Part shown: positions 57,997-64,000 of the stretch, piece after piece
Layout of the letters: every line of letters begins with the position of its first letter
Numbering within the stretch: the first letter of the stretch is position 1
Position numbers and translations under genes: made by a program
Notes under the pieces: generated by a model
Databases searched by the model: none
The model's input: the letters and a program-made list of their open reading frames with translations, nothing else
What the model was told of the DNA's origin: nothing
NCBI GenBank assembly: GCA_009838195.1
Contig: VXSC01000032.1
Location: 52,060-116,059 of the forward strand
From: Rhodothermaceae bacterium
GTDB taxonomy: Bacteria > Bacteroidota > Rhodothermia > Rhodothermales > Bin80
Length of the DNA: 64,000 nucleotides
Direction: 5' to 3'

Positions 57997-58094
57997 AATT
58001 GATCTTTGGGTAAGCACGGAAATTTAGGCGTAGCCCGATGTTACGGATACAAATCAACTGGGTTCCCAATTTCTGAGGACTCTCGAAAATATTT

Positions 58095-58664
58095 CTATTC
58101 TTCAGGAGTGATCTGTAAATAATCCAATTCAACCGGGGTTTTTCGACCGAAGATGGAGACCATCACCCGGACTTTCATTTTATCTGGATATACATCATCC
58201 ACGACTCCAGAAAAATTATTGAATGGACCATCAATCACGCGAATCGAATCACCCGTTGCATAGGGGATTTCCGGTTTATCCCCCGCCTCTCTGGCCTCAT
58301 CAATGCGGCCGAGAATCCGATTGATATCCTCCTCTAATAGCGGCTCTGGATGGTCGCGTGTAGGCAACCATTTGATCGCCTCCCTCTTTTGCTTGAAGAT
58401 TTGCTCTTTGAATACATGAACCAGCTGCTTATCAAGTGCAGCATTCACCAGCATATAACCAGGGAGATCCGTTTTTTCACGCGTGCGCTTTTTTCCACCG
58501 CGCATGACAAAGACATTCTGGGTTGGGATCAGAATTTCCCGGACCTGATCACCAAGACCTTCGTGCTCGATGGTCTCAATGATATACTCTTTCACCTTTT
58601 TCTCATGCCCCGAGAACGTCTGCAGGGCATACCACCTGAATTCGGGTTTCAGTGACCGATTCAT
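58095..58664 (-). CDS. nusG: Transcription termination/antitermination factor NusG
   Basis: The protein has 189 residues. The NGN domain starts FRWYALQTFSGHEKKV, with PTQNVFVMRGGKKRTREKTD and PGYMLVNAAL. The KOW domain has GDSIRVIDGPFNNFSGVVDD. It links RNA polymerase to the ribosome or Rho. It follows secE by 17 bases, as in most bacteria. Confidence 0.97.
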   Translation of the reverse strand: MNRSLKPEFRWYALQTFSGHEKKVKEYIIETIEHEGLGDQVREILIPTQNVFVMRGGKKRTREKTDLPGYMLVNAALDKQLVHVFKEQIFKQKREAIKWLPTRDHPEPLLEEDINRILGRIDEAREAGDKPEIPYATGDSIRVIDGPFNNFSGVVDDVYPDKMKVRVMVSIFGRKTPVELDYLQITPEE

Positions 58665-58681
58665 GTTCGTCTATAAAAATA

Positions 58682-58879
58682 TTAACCTGGGTAGATCAAA
58701 TCGAGGATTCGGCTAATCACTCGATCTGCACCAAAAATGAATAATGCAAGCACAAAGCTGGCCACGAGCGTGATCACCGTATGATTGATCAACTCTCTTC
58801 TTTGAGGCCAACTGGCCTTGCGCATCTCTGTAGCGACTTCTTCGAGGTAACTCCGAGTTTTGACAGCTAATTTCTTCAT
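58682..58879 (-). CDS. secE: Preprotein translocase subunit SecE
   Basis: The protein has 65 residues. The conserved WPQRRELINHTVITLV segment is followed by a single membrane helix (about 40-57), as in the short SecE of most bacteria. It forms the SecYEG channel. It lies between tRNA-Trp and nusG. Confidence 0.95.
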   Translation of the reverse strand: MKKLAVKTRSYLEEVATEMRKASWPQRRELINHTVITLVASFVLALFIFGADRVISRILDLIYPG

Positions 58880-58892
58880 TTACTCTACTGTT

Positions 58893-58968
<76 letters not shown>

Positions 58969-58983
58969 TTATTCGTATGATAT

Positions 58984-60174
58984 TTAGTCAAGAATTTTGG
59001 TGACGACACCGGCACCGACTGTCCGGCCGCCCTCACGGATTGCAAACCGAAGCCCCTGCTCCATCGCCACCGGCTGAATCAACTTCACCTTGAACTGCGT
59101 GTTATCCCCTGGCATCACCATCTCCGTCCCCGACGGCAACTCAATGTCCCCCGTCACATCCGTCGTTCGAAAATAAAACTGCGGTCGATACCCCGGGAAA
59201 AAGGGCGTATGACGCCCCCCCTCGTCCTTGCTCAACACATACACCTCACACGTAAACTCCCGATGTGGCTTGATCGAACCCGGATGAACAATCACCTGAC
59301 CTCGCTCCACGCCATCCTTCGCGATCCCCCGAAGCAATAACCCCACATTATCCCCCGCCTGGCCTTCATCCAAAATCTTCCTGAACATCTCCACCCCTGT
59401 CACTGTCGTATCCGTCTTTTCTTCCCGAATCCCCACAATCTCCACCTTCTCCCCCGTGCGGACGATCCCGCGCTCCACGCGACCGGTCGCCACTGTCCCA
59501 CGACCCGTGATCGAAAATACATCCTCCACCGGCATCAAAAACGGCTTGTCCTTGTCCCGCTCCGGTGTCGGTACATAATTATCCACGGCCTTCATCAACG
59601 ATAACACCGTCTCTTCCCACTCCGACTCTCCGTTCAATGCCCCCAAGGCAGAACCCTGAACCACCGGAATGTCATCCCCCGGAAATTCATAAGCATCCAG
59701 TAACTCACGGATCTCCATCTCCACCAACTCCAACAACTCTTCGTCATCCACCAAATCCACCTTGTTCATGAACACCACGATGTACGGTACTCCCACCTGA
59801 CGCGCCAGCAAAATGTGCTCCCGCGTCTGGGGCATCGGGCCATCCGATGCATCCACCACCAAGATCGCCCCGTCCATCTGCGCTGCGCCCGTCACCATGT
59901 TCTTCACATAGTCCGCGTGGCCCGGACAGTCCACATGTGCGTAGTGACGGTTCCCCGTCTCGTATTCCACATGCGCCGTCGCGATCGTGATCCCGCGCTC
60001 GCGCTCCTCCGGGGCATTGTCAATCGAATCAAACGAACGGATCTCCGTCCCTCCGTAACGATCATTCAACACGCGCGTGATTGCCGCCGTCAACGTCGTC
60101 TTCCCGTGGTCCACATGTCCGATCGTCCCCACGTTCACATGGGGCTTCGTACGCTGAAAAACTTCCTTTGCCAT
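58984..60174 (-). CDS. tuf: Elongation factor Tu
   Basis: The protein has 396 residues. The GTPase motifs are [16 protein letters not shown] and NKVD. The effector loop has [13 protein letters not shown], and domains 2 and 3 are complete, ending [10 protein letters not shown]-Tu carries aminoacyl-tRNA to the ribosome. Codon use is unusual: G-ending codons (GTG, GGG, ACG, GAG, TTG) dominate much of the gene, whereas rplL and other neighbours favour A- or C-ending ones. It lies between tRNA-Thr(GGT) and tRNA-Trp on one transcript. Confidence 0.98.
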   Translation of the reverse strand: MAKEVFQRTKPHVNVGTIGHVDHGKTTLTAAITRVLNDRYGGTEIRSFDSIDNAPEERERGITIATAHVEYETGNRHYAHVDCPGHADYVKNMVTGAAQMDGAILVVDASDGPMPQTREHILLARQVGVPYIVVFMNKVDLVDDEELLELVEMEIRELLDAYEFPGDDIPVVQGSALGALNGESEWEETVLSLMKAVDNYVPTPERDKDKPFLMPVEDVFSITGRGTVATGRVERGIVRTGEKVEIVGIREEKTDTTVTGVEMFRKILDEGQAGDNVGLLLRGIAKDGVERGQVIVHPGSIKPHREFTCEVYVLSKDEGGRHTPFFPGYRPQFYFRTTDVTGDIELPSGTEMVMPGDNTQFKVKLIQPVAMEQGLRFAIREGGRTVGAGVVTKILD

Positions 60175-60206
60175 TGTTTAGCTGATAATCTAGTTGGTCA
60201 ATGCAG

Positions 60207-60278
60207 AGCCGCCTCTCGGATTTGAACCGAGGCCCCCTTCCTTACCATGGAAGTGCTCTACCCCTGAGCTAAGGCGGC
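60207..60278 (-). tRNA. tRNA-Thr (anticodon GGT)
   Basis: Seventy-two bases with acceptor arms GCCGCCT/AGGCGGC, anticodon loop ATGGTAA giving GGT, and T-arm GGTTCAAATCC. CCA is not encoded. It is the last tRNA before tuf. Confidence 0.96.
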
Positions 60279-60293
60279 CATTAAAAACAATTG

Positions 60294-60366
60294 AGCGGGA
60301 GACGAGGCTCGAACTCGCGACATTCAGCTTGGAAGGCTGATGCTCTACCAACTGAGCTACTCCCGC
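60294..60366 (-). tRNA. tRNA-Gly (anticodon TCC)
   Basis: Seventy-three bases with acceptor arms GCGGGAG and CTCCCGC, anticodon loop CTTCCAA giving TCC, and T-arm AGTTCGAGCCT. CCA is not encoded. Confidence 0.95.
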
Positions 60367-60371
60367 TGGGG

Positions 60372-60453
60372 TGGGCAGGGAAGGATTCGAACCTCCGAAG
60401 ACTAAGTCAGCAGATTTACAGTCTGCCCCCGTTGGCCACTTGGGTACCTGCCC
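60372..60453 (-). tRNA. tRNA-Tyr (anticodon GTA)
   Basis: Eighty-two bases with acceptor arms GGGCAGG/CCTGCCC, anticodon loop CTGTAAA giving GTA, and a long variable arm as expected for a class II tRNA. CCA is not encoded. Confidence 0.96.
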
Positions 60454-60526
60454 AATGCAAAAACTGGTTGTATTGTTGAAAATTATTCGCTCTTATGTCT
60501 TTCAGGTTTATTAAAACATCATACAG

Positions 60527-60599
60527 AGCTGGCGAAGGGACTTGAACCCCCGACCTGCTGATTACAAATCAGCTGCTCTACCAACTGAGCTACGCCAGC
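60527..60599 (-). tRNA. tRNA-Thr (anticodon TGT)
   Basis: Seventy-three bases with acceptor arms GCTGGCG/CGCCAGC, anticodon loop TTTGTAA giving TGT, and T-arm GGTTCAAGTCC. It is the first tRNA of the cluster, about 30 bases after the promoter below. CCA is not encoded. Confidence 0.96.
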
Positions 60600-60628
60600 A
60601 GCAAAGCCCCATTACACTACAGCCTACG

Positions 60629-60657
60629 GTTATACGCAACAAATATAAAATAGTCAA
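60629..60657 (-). promoter_or_regulatory. Near-consensus sigma-70-type promoter of the tRNA-tuf-ribosomal protein cluster
   Basis: On the minus strand TTGACT (60657-60652), a 17-base spacer, and TATAAC (60634-60629) match the consensus closely. The predicted start is near 60622, about 23 bases ahead of tRNA-Thr(TGT). The -35 element overlaps the last codons of the upstream DedA gene. Confidence 0.7.
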
Positions 60658-61271
60658 CCTTTCTGGCGAATTCGTCGAATTGCTTTATACAACTGCCAGA
60701 CAAGAAACAGAAAAATCAGTACTGAGATCACTCGTCCATAACGTGCTATATAGTCAACCACGCGTTCCCATTCATCCCCGACAACATACCCCAGTACAGC
60801 GATCAGTGTCACCCAGACCGCTGCGCTCAGAGAAGCCAGAAGCCCCACAGGCAAAGCCGGCATTCGATTCATGCCGACTGTAAAGGCGATAACTGTGCGT
60901 GCTCCACTCAAGAACCGATTCGCTGCAACGACCGTGTATCCCCAAGTCTGGAGCCAATTTTGAATGCGGGAAACTGATTCACTCGGCAGCCAGCGTAGCG
61001 CACGTGATTCAAGGAGTCTTGGTCCACCATAGCGCCCGATATAATACATGCACATAAAGCCAAGAATGCCTCCCAGTGTACTAAATGCGATCACCGGGAA
61101 AATGGCCATCGGGCCAATTGCTGCCAGATATCCCGCAAAAACGACAAGTACATCCCCTGGAATTGGAGGAAAGACATTCTCCAACCAAGCAATGAAAAAA
61201 ACCAATGTATATCCCCAGATTACCGGAACTTCCGTCGTCCTTTCCAGAAGTTCAGCAAAGAACTGTTCCAT
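60654..61271 (-). CDS. DedA-family membrane protein
   Basis: The protein has 205 residues from ATG 61271; upstream codons in frame belong to ispF. It has the DedA/SNARE-associated landmarks ENVFPPIPGDVLVVFAGYLA, GRYGGPRLLESRALR, and NRFLSGARTVIAFTVGMNRM. Members transport or flip undecaprenyl phosphate or phospholipid in the inner membrane. It starts seven bases after ispF and ends within the promoter of the tRNA-tuf cluster. Confidence 0.93.
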   Translation of the reverse strand: MEQFFAELLERTTEVPVIWGYTLVFFIAWLENVFPPIPGDVLVVFAGYLAAIGPMAIFPVIAFSTLGGILGFMCMYYIGRYGGPRLLESRALRWLPSESVSRIQNWLQTWGYTVVAANRFLSGARTVIAFTVGMNRMPALPVGLLASLSAAVWVTLIAVLGYVVGDEWERVVDYIARYGRVISVLIFLFLVWQLYKAIRRIRQKG

Positions 61272-61278
61272 CGCTAAC

Positions 61279-61767
61279 CTATTGCCTAGCAGATCCTGTA
61301 AGCAGACACACTGCCCAGGCTGCGGCTGCTTCCTCACGTCCGACGATGCCCAGTTTCTCGGAGGTCGTGGCTTTGACTGATATTTGATTCTGGTCTATGG
61401 CCAGATCCTCGGCAATGACCTGCCTCATCCGGTCGATATAAGAACGCAGCTTCGGGCGCTCGAGAGCGACCGAAGCGTCTATATTGACAGGTTCATATCC
61501 TGCACCCAACACCATCTCTTTCACCTTGCGAAGCAGTATACGACTATCTACCCCCTTCCAGCGTGTGTCAGAATCGGAAAAATGCATCCCGATATCCCCC
61601 AATGCTGCTGCACCCAGGAGAGCGTCGCAGATGGCATGCAGCAATACGTCAGCATCCGAGTGCCCCGCCAACCCCTTTGAATGAGGGATCTCTGTCCCAC
61701 CAATGATCAGAGGTCGATCCTCGACGAGTTGATGAACATCATACCCAATCCCTACTCTAGTACTCAT
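61279..61767 (-). CDS. ispF: 2-C-methyl-D-erythritol 2,4-cyclodiphosphate synthase
   Basis: The protein has 162 residues from ATG 61767. It has RVGIGYDVHQL with the zinc-binding D-x-H, GHSDADVLLHAICDALLGA with the second site, and KATTSEKLGIVGR at the end. It makes the cyclic diphosphate of the MEP isoprenoid pathway. It follows ispD by four bases, giving consecutive steps, one removed, in one operon. A longer in-frame start lies within ispD and was rejected. Confidence 0.96.
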   Translation of the reverse strand: MSTRVGIGYDVHQLVEDRPLIIGGTEIPHSKGLAGHSDADVLLHAICDALLGAAALGDIGMHFSDSDTRWKGVDSRILLRKVKEMVLGAGYEPVNIDASVALERPKLRSYIDRMRQVIAEDLAIDQNQISVKATTSEKLGIVGREEAAAAWAVCLLTGSARQ

Positions 61768-61771
61768 CGTA

Positions 61772-62440
61772 TCAGGTTCTTTTTTTCCACATCTGCTGTG
61801 CCCATTCCCAGTCGGACTGTGTGGTGATTTTGACGTTCCACCGATCTCCCTCCACGATTTGAACAGACTGTCCAATGTGTCCCATTAAAGCAACATCATC
61901 GGTAGCCTGTGAAATGCCCTCCACCTGACAAAATGCCCGCTGCAGAAGATCATACTTAAATCCCTGTGGCGTTTGCATTGCATAAAGCCCGTCGCGAGAA
62001 ATTGTTTTAGTAAAAGAGCCATCTTCCCCGTAACGCACGGTATCCGTCACCGGCATTGCAACTGCAGCAGCACCTGCGATCTTTGCAGATTCAATCACCT
62101 TCGTGATAATCTGCGCAGAAATAAACGGACGTGCAGCATCGTGAACCAGCACGATATTTGTGGATTCGTTAACCACCTTCAATCCGGCCTCCACAGATTT
62201 TTGCCTAGTTGCACCTCCTGCTACTACCTGATAGGGTTTTTCCAACGGTGTAAGTATTCCTTCTATCACATCGAGGTTCTTCGGCGGCCCAACGACCACG
62301 AGAAAGGAAACACCGGGATGTCGGTCAAAAACCTGCGCAGTATGAAGCAGCATCGGAGCGTCACCCAAAAGGCGCATCTGCTTAGGTAAGCCGCCTAAAC
62401 GTGAACCCGATCCTGCTGCTGGAATGATCACAGCAACCAT
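61772..62440 (-). CDS. ispD: 2-C-methyl-D-erythritol 4-phosphate cytidylyltransferase
   Basis: The protein has 222 residues from ATG 62440. It has VIIPAAGSGSRLGGLPKQ (CTP-binding loop), VLVHDAARPFISAQII and AVAMPVTDTVRYGE. It attaches CMP to methylerythritol phosphate in the MEP pathway. It lies three bases after the queA stop. Confidence 0.96.
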   Translation of the reverse strand: MVAVIIPAAGSGSRLGGLPKQMRLLGDAPMLLHTAQVFDRHPGVSFLVVVGPPKNLDVIEGILTPLEKPYQVVAGGATRQKSVEAGLKVVNESTNIVLVHDAARPFISAQIITKVIESAKIAGAAAVAMPVTDTVRYGEDGSFTKTISRDGLYAMQTPQGFKYDLLQRAFCQVEGISQATDDVALMGHIGQSVQIVEGDRWNVKITTQSDWEWAQQMWKKRT

Positions 62441-62443
62441 CAA

Positions 62444-63514
62444 TCAGATGATCAACATGGCATCACCAAAGGAAAACAGGCGATACTTTTCTTTGATAGC
62501 AACCTCGTAGGCTTCCCTAAGAAGCTCATAGCCCGTAAATGCAGCCGTAAGCATCATAAGCGTACTGGCTGGCATATGGAAATTAGTGATCAGCCGCTCG
62601 GTAACGGCAAATTCGTAGGGAGGATAGATAAACTTATCGGTCCAGCCTGACTTGGCTTTCAGGTGACGGGACACTGTCAAACTAGTTTCTACGGCCCGGA
62701 CTACAGTTGTCCCACAAATAGTCACGTGGTTGACACTTGAATCTAGTGCCCCATTCACGGCATCCGCCGTGACTTCCGGCACTGAATAGTATTCAGAGTT
62801 CATTCGATGCTTGGTCAGGTCTTCAACACCGACATAACTAAACGTACCTAGCCCGACATGTAAAGTTATGGGGACAACCTGAATCCCTTTTTCGATGAGT
62901 TCATTCACGAGCCTGGGGGTGAAATGCAGTCCCGCAGTCGGCGCGGCGACGGCCCCGCGATGTTTAGCAAAAATCGTCTGATAGCGGGCAACATCTGCCG
63001 CCTCCACTTCCCTTTTTATATAAGGTGGTAGCGGTGTGATCCCCTCCTCGTCAATCATACGATAGAGCAACTCATTATCCCCGTCACAATCAAAACGGAT
63101 CGTGCGGCCGCGGGAAGTTGTGTTATCAATGACCTCGGCCGCCAGCCCGTTGCTGAAAAAAAGTTTGTTCCCAATCCGGATCTTGCGAGCAGGGTCAACG
63201 ATGACATCCCAAAGTCTACTCTGAGAGTTGAGTTCCCTCAACAGAAAGACTTCAATCTCTGCACCAGTCTTTTCTTTTTTGCCCCGCAACCTAGCAGGAA
63301 ATACTTTGGTGTCGTTGACAGCAAGAATATCCCCCTCTGAAAAATAATCTCCGATTTCATGGAAATGACGATGTTCTATCGTCCCTTTCGCCCGGTTTAC
63401 CACCATCATACGTGATGAATCTCTTGGATCAGCCGGGTATTTCGCAATCAGCTCTCTCGGATAATCATATTTGAAGTGGCTCAGCTTTAGACGCTCAATC
63501 CCCGTTCTCAGCAT
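62444..63514 (-). CDS. queA: S-adenosylmethionine:tRNA ribosyltransferase-isomerase
   Basis: The protein has 356 residues. It has FKYDYPRELIAKYPADPRDS, AVNDTKVFPARLRG and the APTAGLHFT segment, all typical of QueA. It makes epoxyqueuosine at position 34 of tRNAs with GUN anticodons, including the tRNA-Tyr(GTA) encoded nearby. It is first in a unit that continues with ispD-ispF-dedA. Confidence 0.97.
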   Translation of the reverse strand: MLRTGIERLKLSHFKYDYPRELIAKYPADPRDSSRMMVVNRAKGTIEHRHFHEIGDYFSEGDILAVNDTKVFPARLRGKKEKTGAEIEVFLLRELNSQSRLWDVIVDPARKIRIGNKLFFSNGLAAEVIDNTTSRGRTIRFDCDGDNELLYRMIDEEGITPLPPYIKREVEAADVARYQTIFAKHRGAVAAPTAGLHFTPRLVNELIEKGIQVVPITLHVGLGTFSYVGVEDLTKHRMNSEYYSVPEVTADAVNGALDSSVNHVTICGTTVVRAVETSLTVSRHLKAKSGWTDKFIYPPYEFAVTERLITNFHMPASTLMMLTAAFTGYELLREAYEVAIKEKYRLFSFGDAMLII

Positions 63515-63611
63515 TCAGGTTTGGTATGGCTTTTAAGTCGTTGAAAAAATTGCCGTCAACTAGATCGCGGGCACGATCCTCACAGGAATAAATTTAGCAG
63601 ACATGCATAGG

Positions 63612-63827
63612 CTACCCTAATTCTGTCTCCATGTTCCCGTCAGCAAATGGATCTCTTTGTATTCCTGCAAAACCATCCCTGTTGAAGAAGAAGGCCCTCG
63701 ACGTGTAAAAGCCAAAAACCCTGGCGACTCTTGCAAAACCCTCCTCCAACCTGGAAAACATAACTCTAGGTACTTCCAGAGCAATATCTGCTTGCTCAGA
63801 ATTCCACGGAGTCGAATATGAAATCAT
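63612..63827 (-). CDS. Hypothetical protein (71 residues)
   Basis: A reading frame from ATG 63827, rich in Phe and charged residues (SRAFFFNRDGFAGIQRDP). I do not recognise a family, no signal peptide or membrane segment is seen, and it lies next to doubtful sequence at the window end. It may be a truncated remnant or not a gene. Confidence 0.3.
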   Translation of the reverse strand: MISYSTPWNSEQADIALEVPRVMFSRLEEGFARVARVFGFYTSRAFFFNRDGFAGIQRDPFADGNMETELG

Positions 63828-63871
63828 CTAACACGAAGTAAAATCCTGCACATCAAGCCCGAACCGGAACA

Positions 63872-63908
63872 TTTTTTTTTGGGGGGGGGGGGTGGGGGGA
63901 AGGGGTGG
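63872..63908. other. Homopolymer run T9-G12 with G-rich tail, possible assembly artefact
   Basis: Nine T (63872-63880), twelve G (63881-63892), T, six G, then AAGGGGTGG. It is followed by about 90 bases of AT-rich sequence with ATTTTAACAA twice (63942-63951 and 63964-63973). Nothing like it occurs elsewhere in the window. It may be a sequencing or contig-end artefact, or a slippage-prone locus. Confidence 0.7.
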
Positions 63909-64000
63909 ATTTTGCTAAAAAAAACAAAAAAACATGTTGCGATTTTAACAAGAGTAAAACACAATTTTAACAAATTATTTTTTCCATTTTTATTGGGTTT

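Noticed and set aside
59815..60225. Long open frame on the plus strand opposite tuf
   Set aside because: An effect of the G-ending codon bias of tuf on the other strand, which removes stops. It also runs into the tRNA-Thr gene.

Overview
The window looks like chromosomal core DNA from a Gram-negative bacterium of the Bacteroidota/Rhodothermota/Balneolota group. This placement is inferred. It rests on a type IX secretion pair (PorU sortase next to PorV), several outer-membrane beta-barrel proteins, MEP-pathway isoprenoid genes (ispD, ispF), and start codons that mostly lack a Shine-Dalgarno sequence. No rRNA operon, CRISPR array, insertion sequence or prophage was seen.

Layout. 1-8.1 kb: start of purD, mutS, a NodB-like deacetylase, an HD phosphohydrolase, a Tat-exported sugar isomerase-like protein and an NHL-type propeller protein. 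8.1-14.1 kb: a tightly packed minus-strand run (CPBP protease, cdsA, a small membrane protein, mutL, tilS, hpt) with overlapping or nearly touching genes, then tRNA-Arg(CCG). 14.1-15.4 kb: a dicarboxylate/amino-acid symporter. 15.5-28.5 kb: a six-gene minus-strand block in the order porU, porV, an M6-like protein without its HEXXH motif, a gluzincin-propeller-barrel protein, a TlpA-like thioredoxin and a DUF5683-like envelope protein. 28.6-31.5 kb: MBL hydrolase, LON-domain protein and a beta-barrel protein. 31.5-32.5 kb: a small island that looks foreign, with an antitoxin-like remnant, an ArsR repressor with a palindromic operator, and a VOC protein. 32.5-37.7 kb: nadA, lolD, an unknown barrel protein, an NtrC-type regulator and a TPR protein. 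38-40.2 kb: gapA-pgk. 40.3-47.3 kb: a Gfo/Idh/MocA oxidoreductase, a methyltransferase, msrP, a DUF3592-like protein, an HNH nuclease, a MOSC protein and an NCS2 permease with an extra C-terminal domain.

47.3-60.7 kb is the classical transcription/translation cluster. On the minus strand, in transcription order, it reads tRNA-Thr(TGT), tRNA-Tyr, tRNA-Gly, tRNA-Thr(GGT), tuf, tRNA-Trp, secE, nusG, rplK, rplA, rplJ, rplL, rpoB, rpoC. It is headed by a near-consensus sigma-70-type promoter inside the end of a DedA gene. 60.7-63.5 kb: dedA, ispF, ispD and queA. The last ~130 bases hold a T9-G12 homopolymer run and AT-rich sequence that may be an assembly artefact.

The points most worth a second look are: the porU/porV block carrying a pseudo-protease and a three-part peptidase; MutL with altered endonuclease motifs; an 11-residue repeat inserted in RpoB; the ArsR operator overlapping a promoter that predicts a leaderless GTG-started mRNA; the permease fused to a degenerate ATPase-like domain; and tuf codon usage unlike its neighbours.
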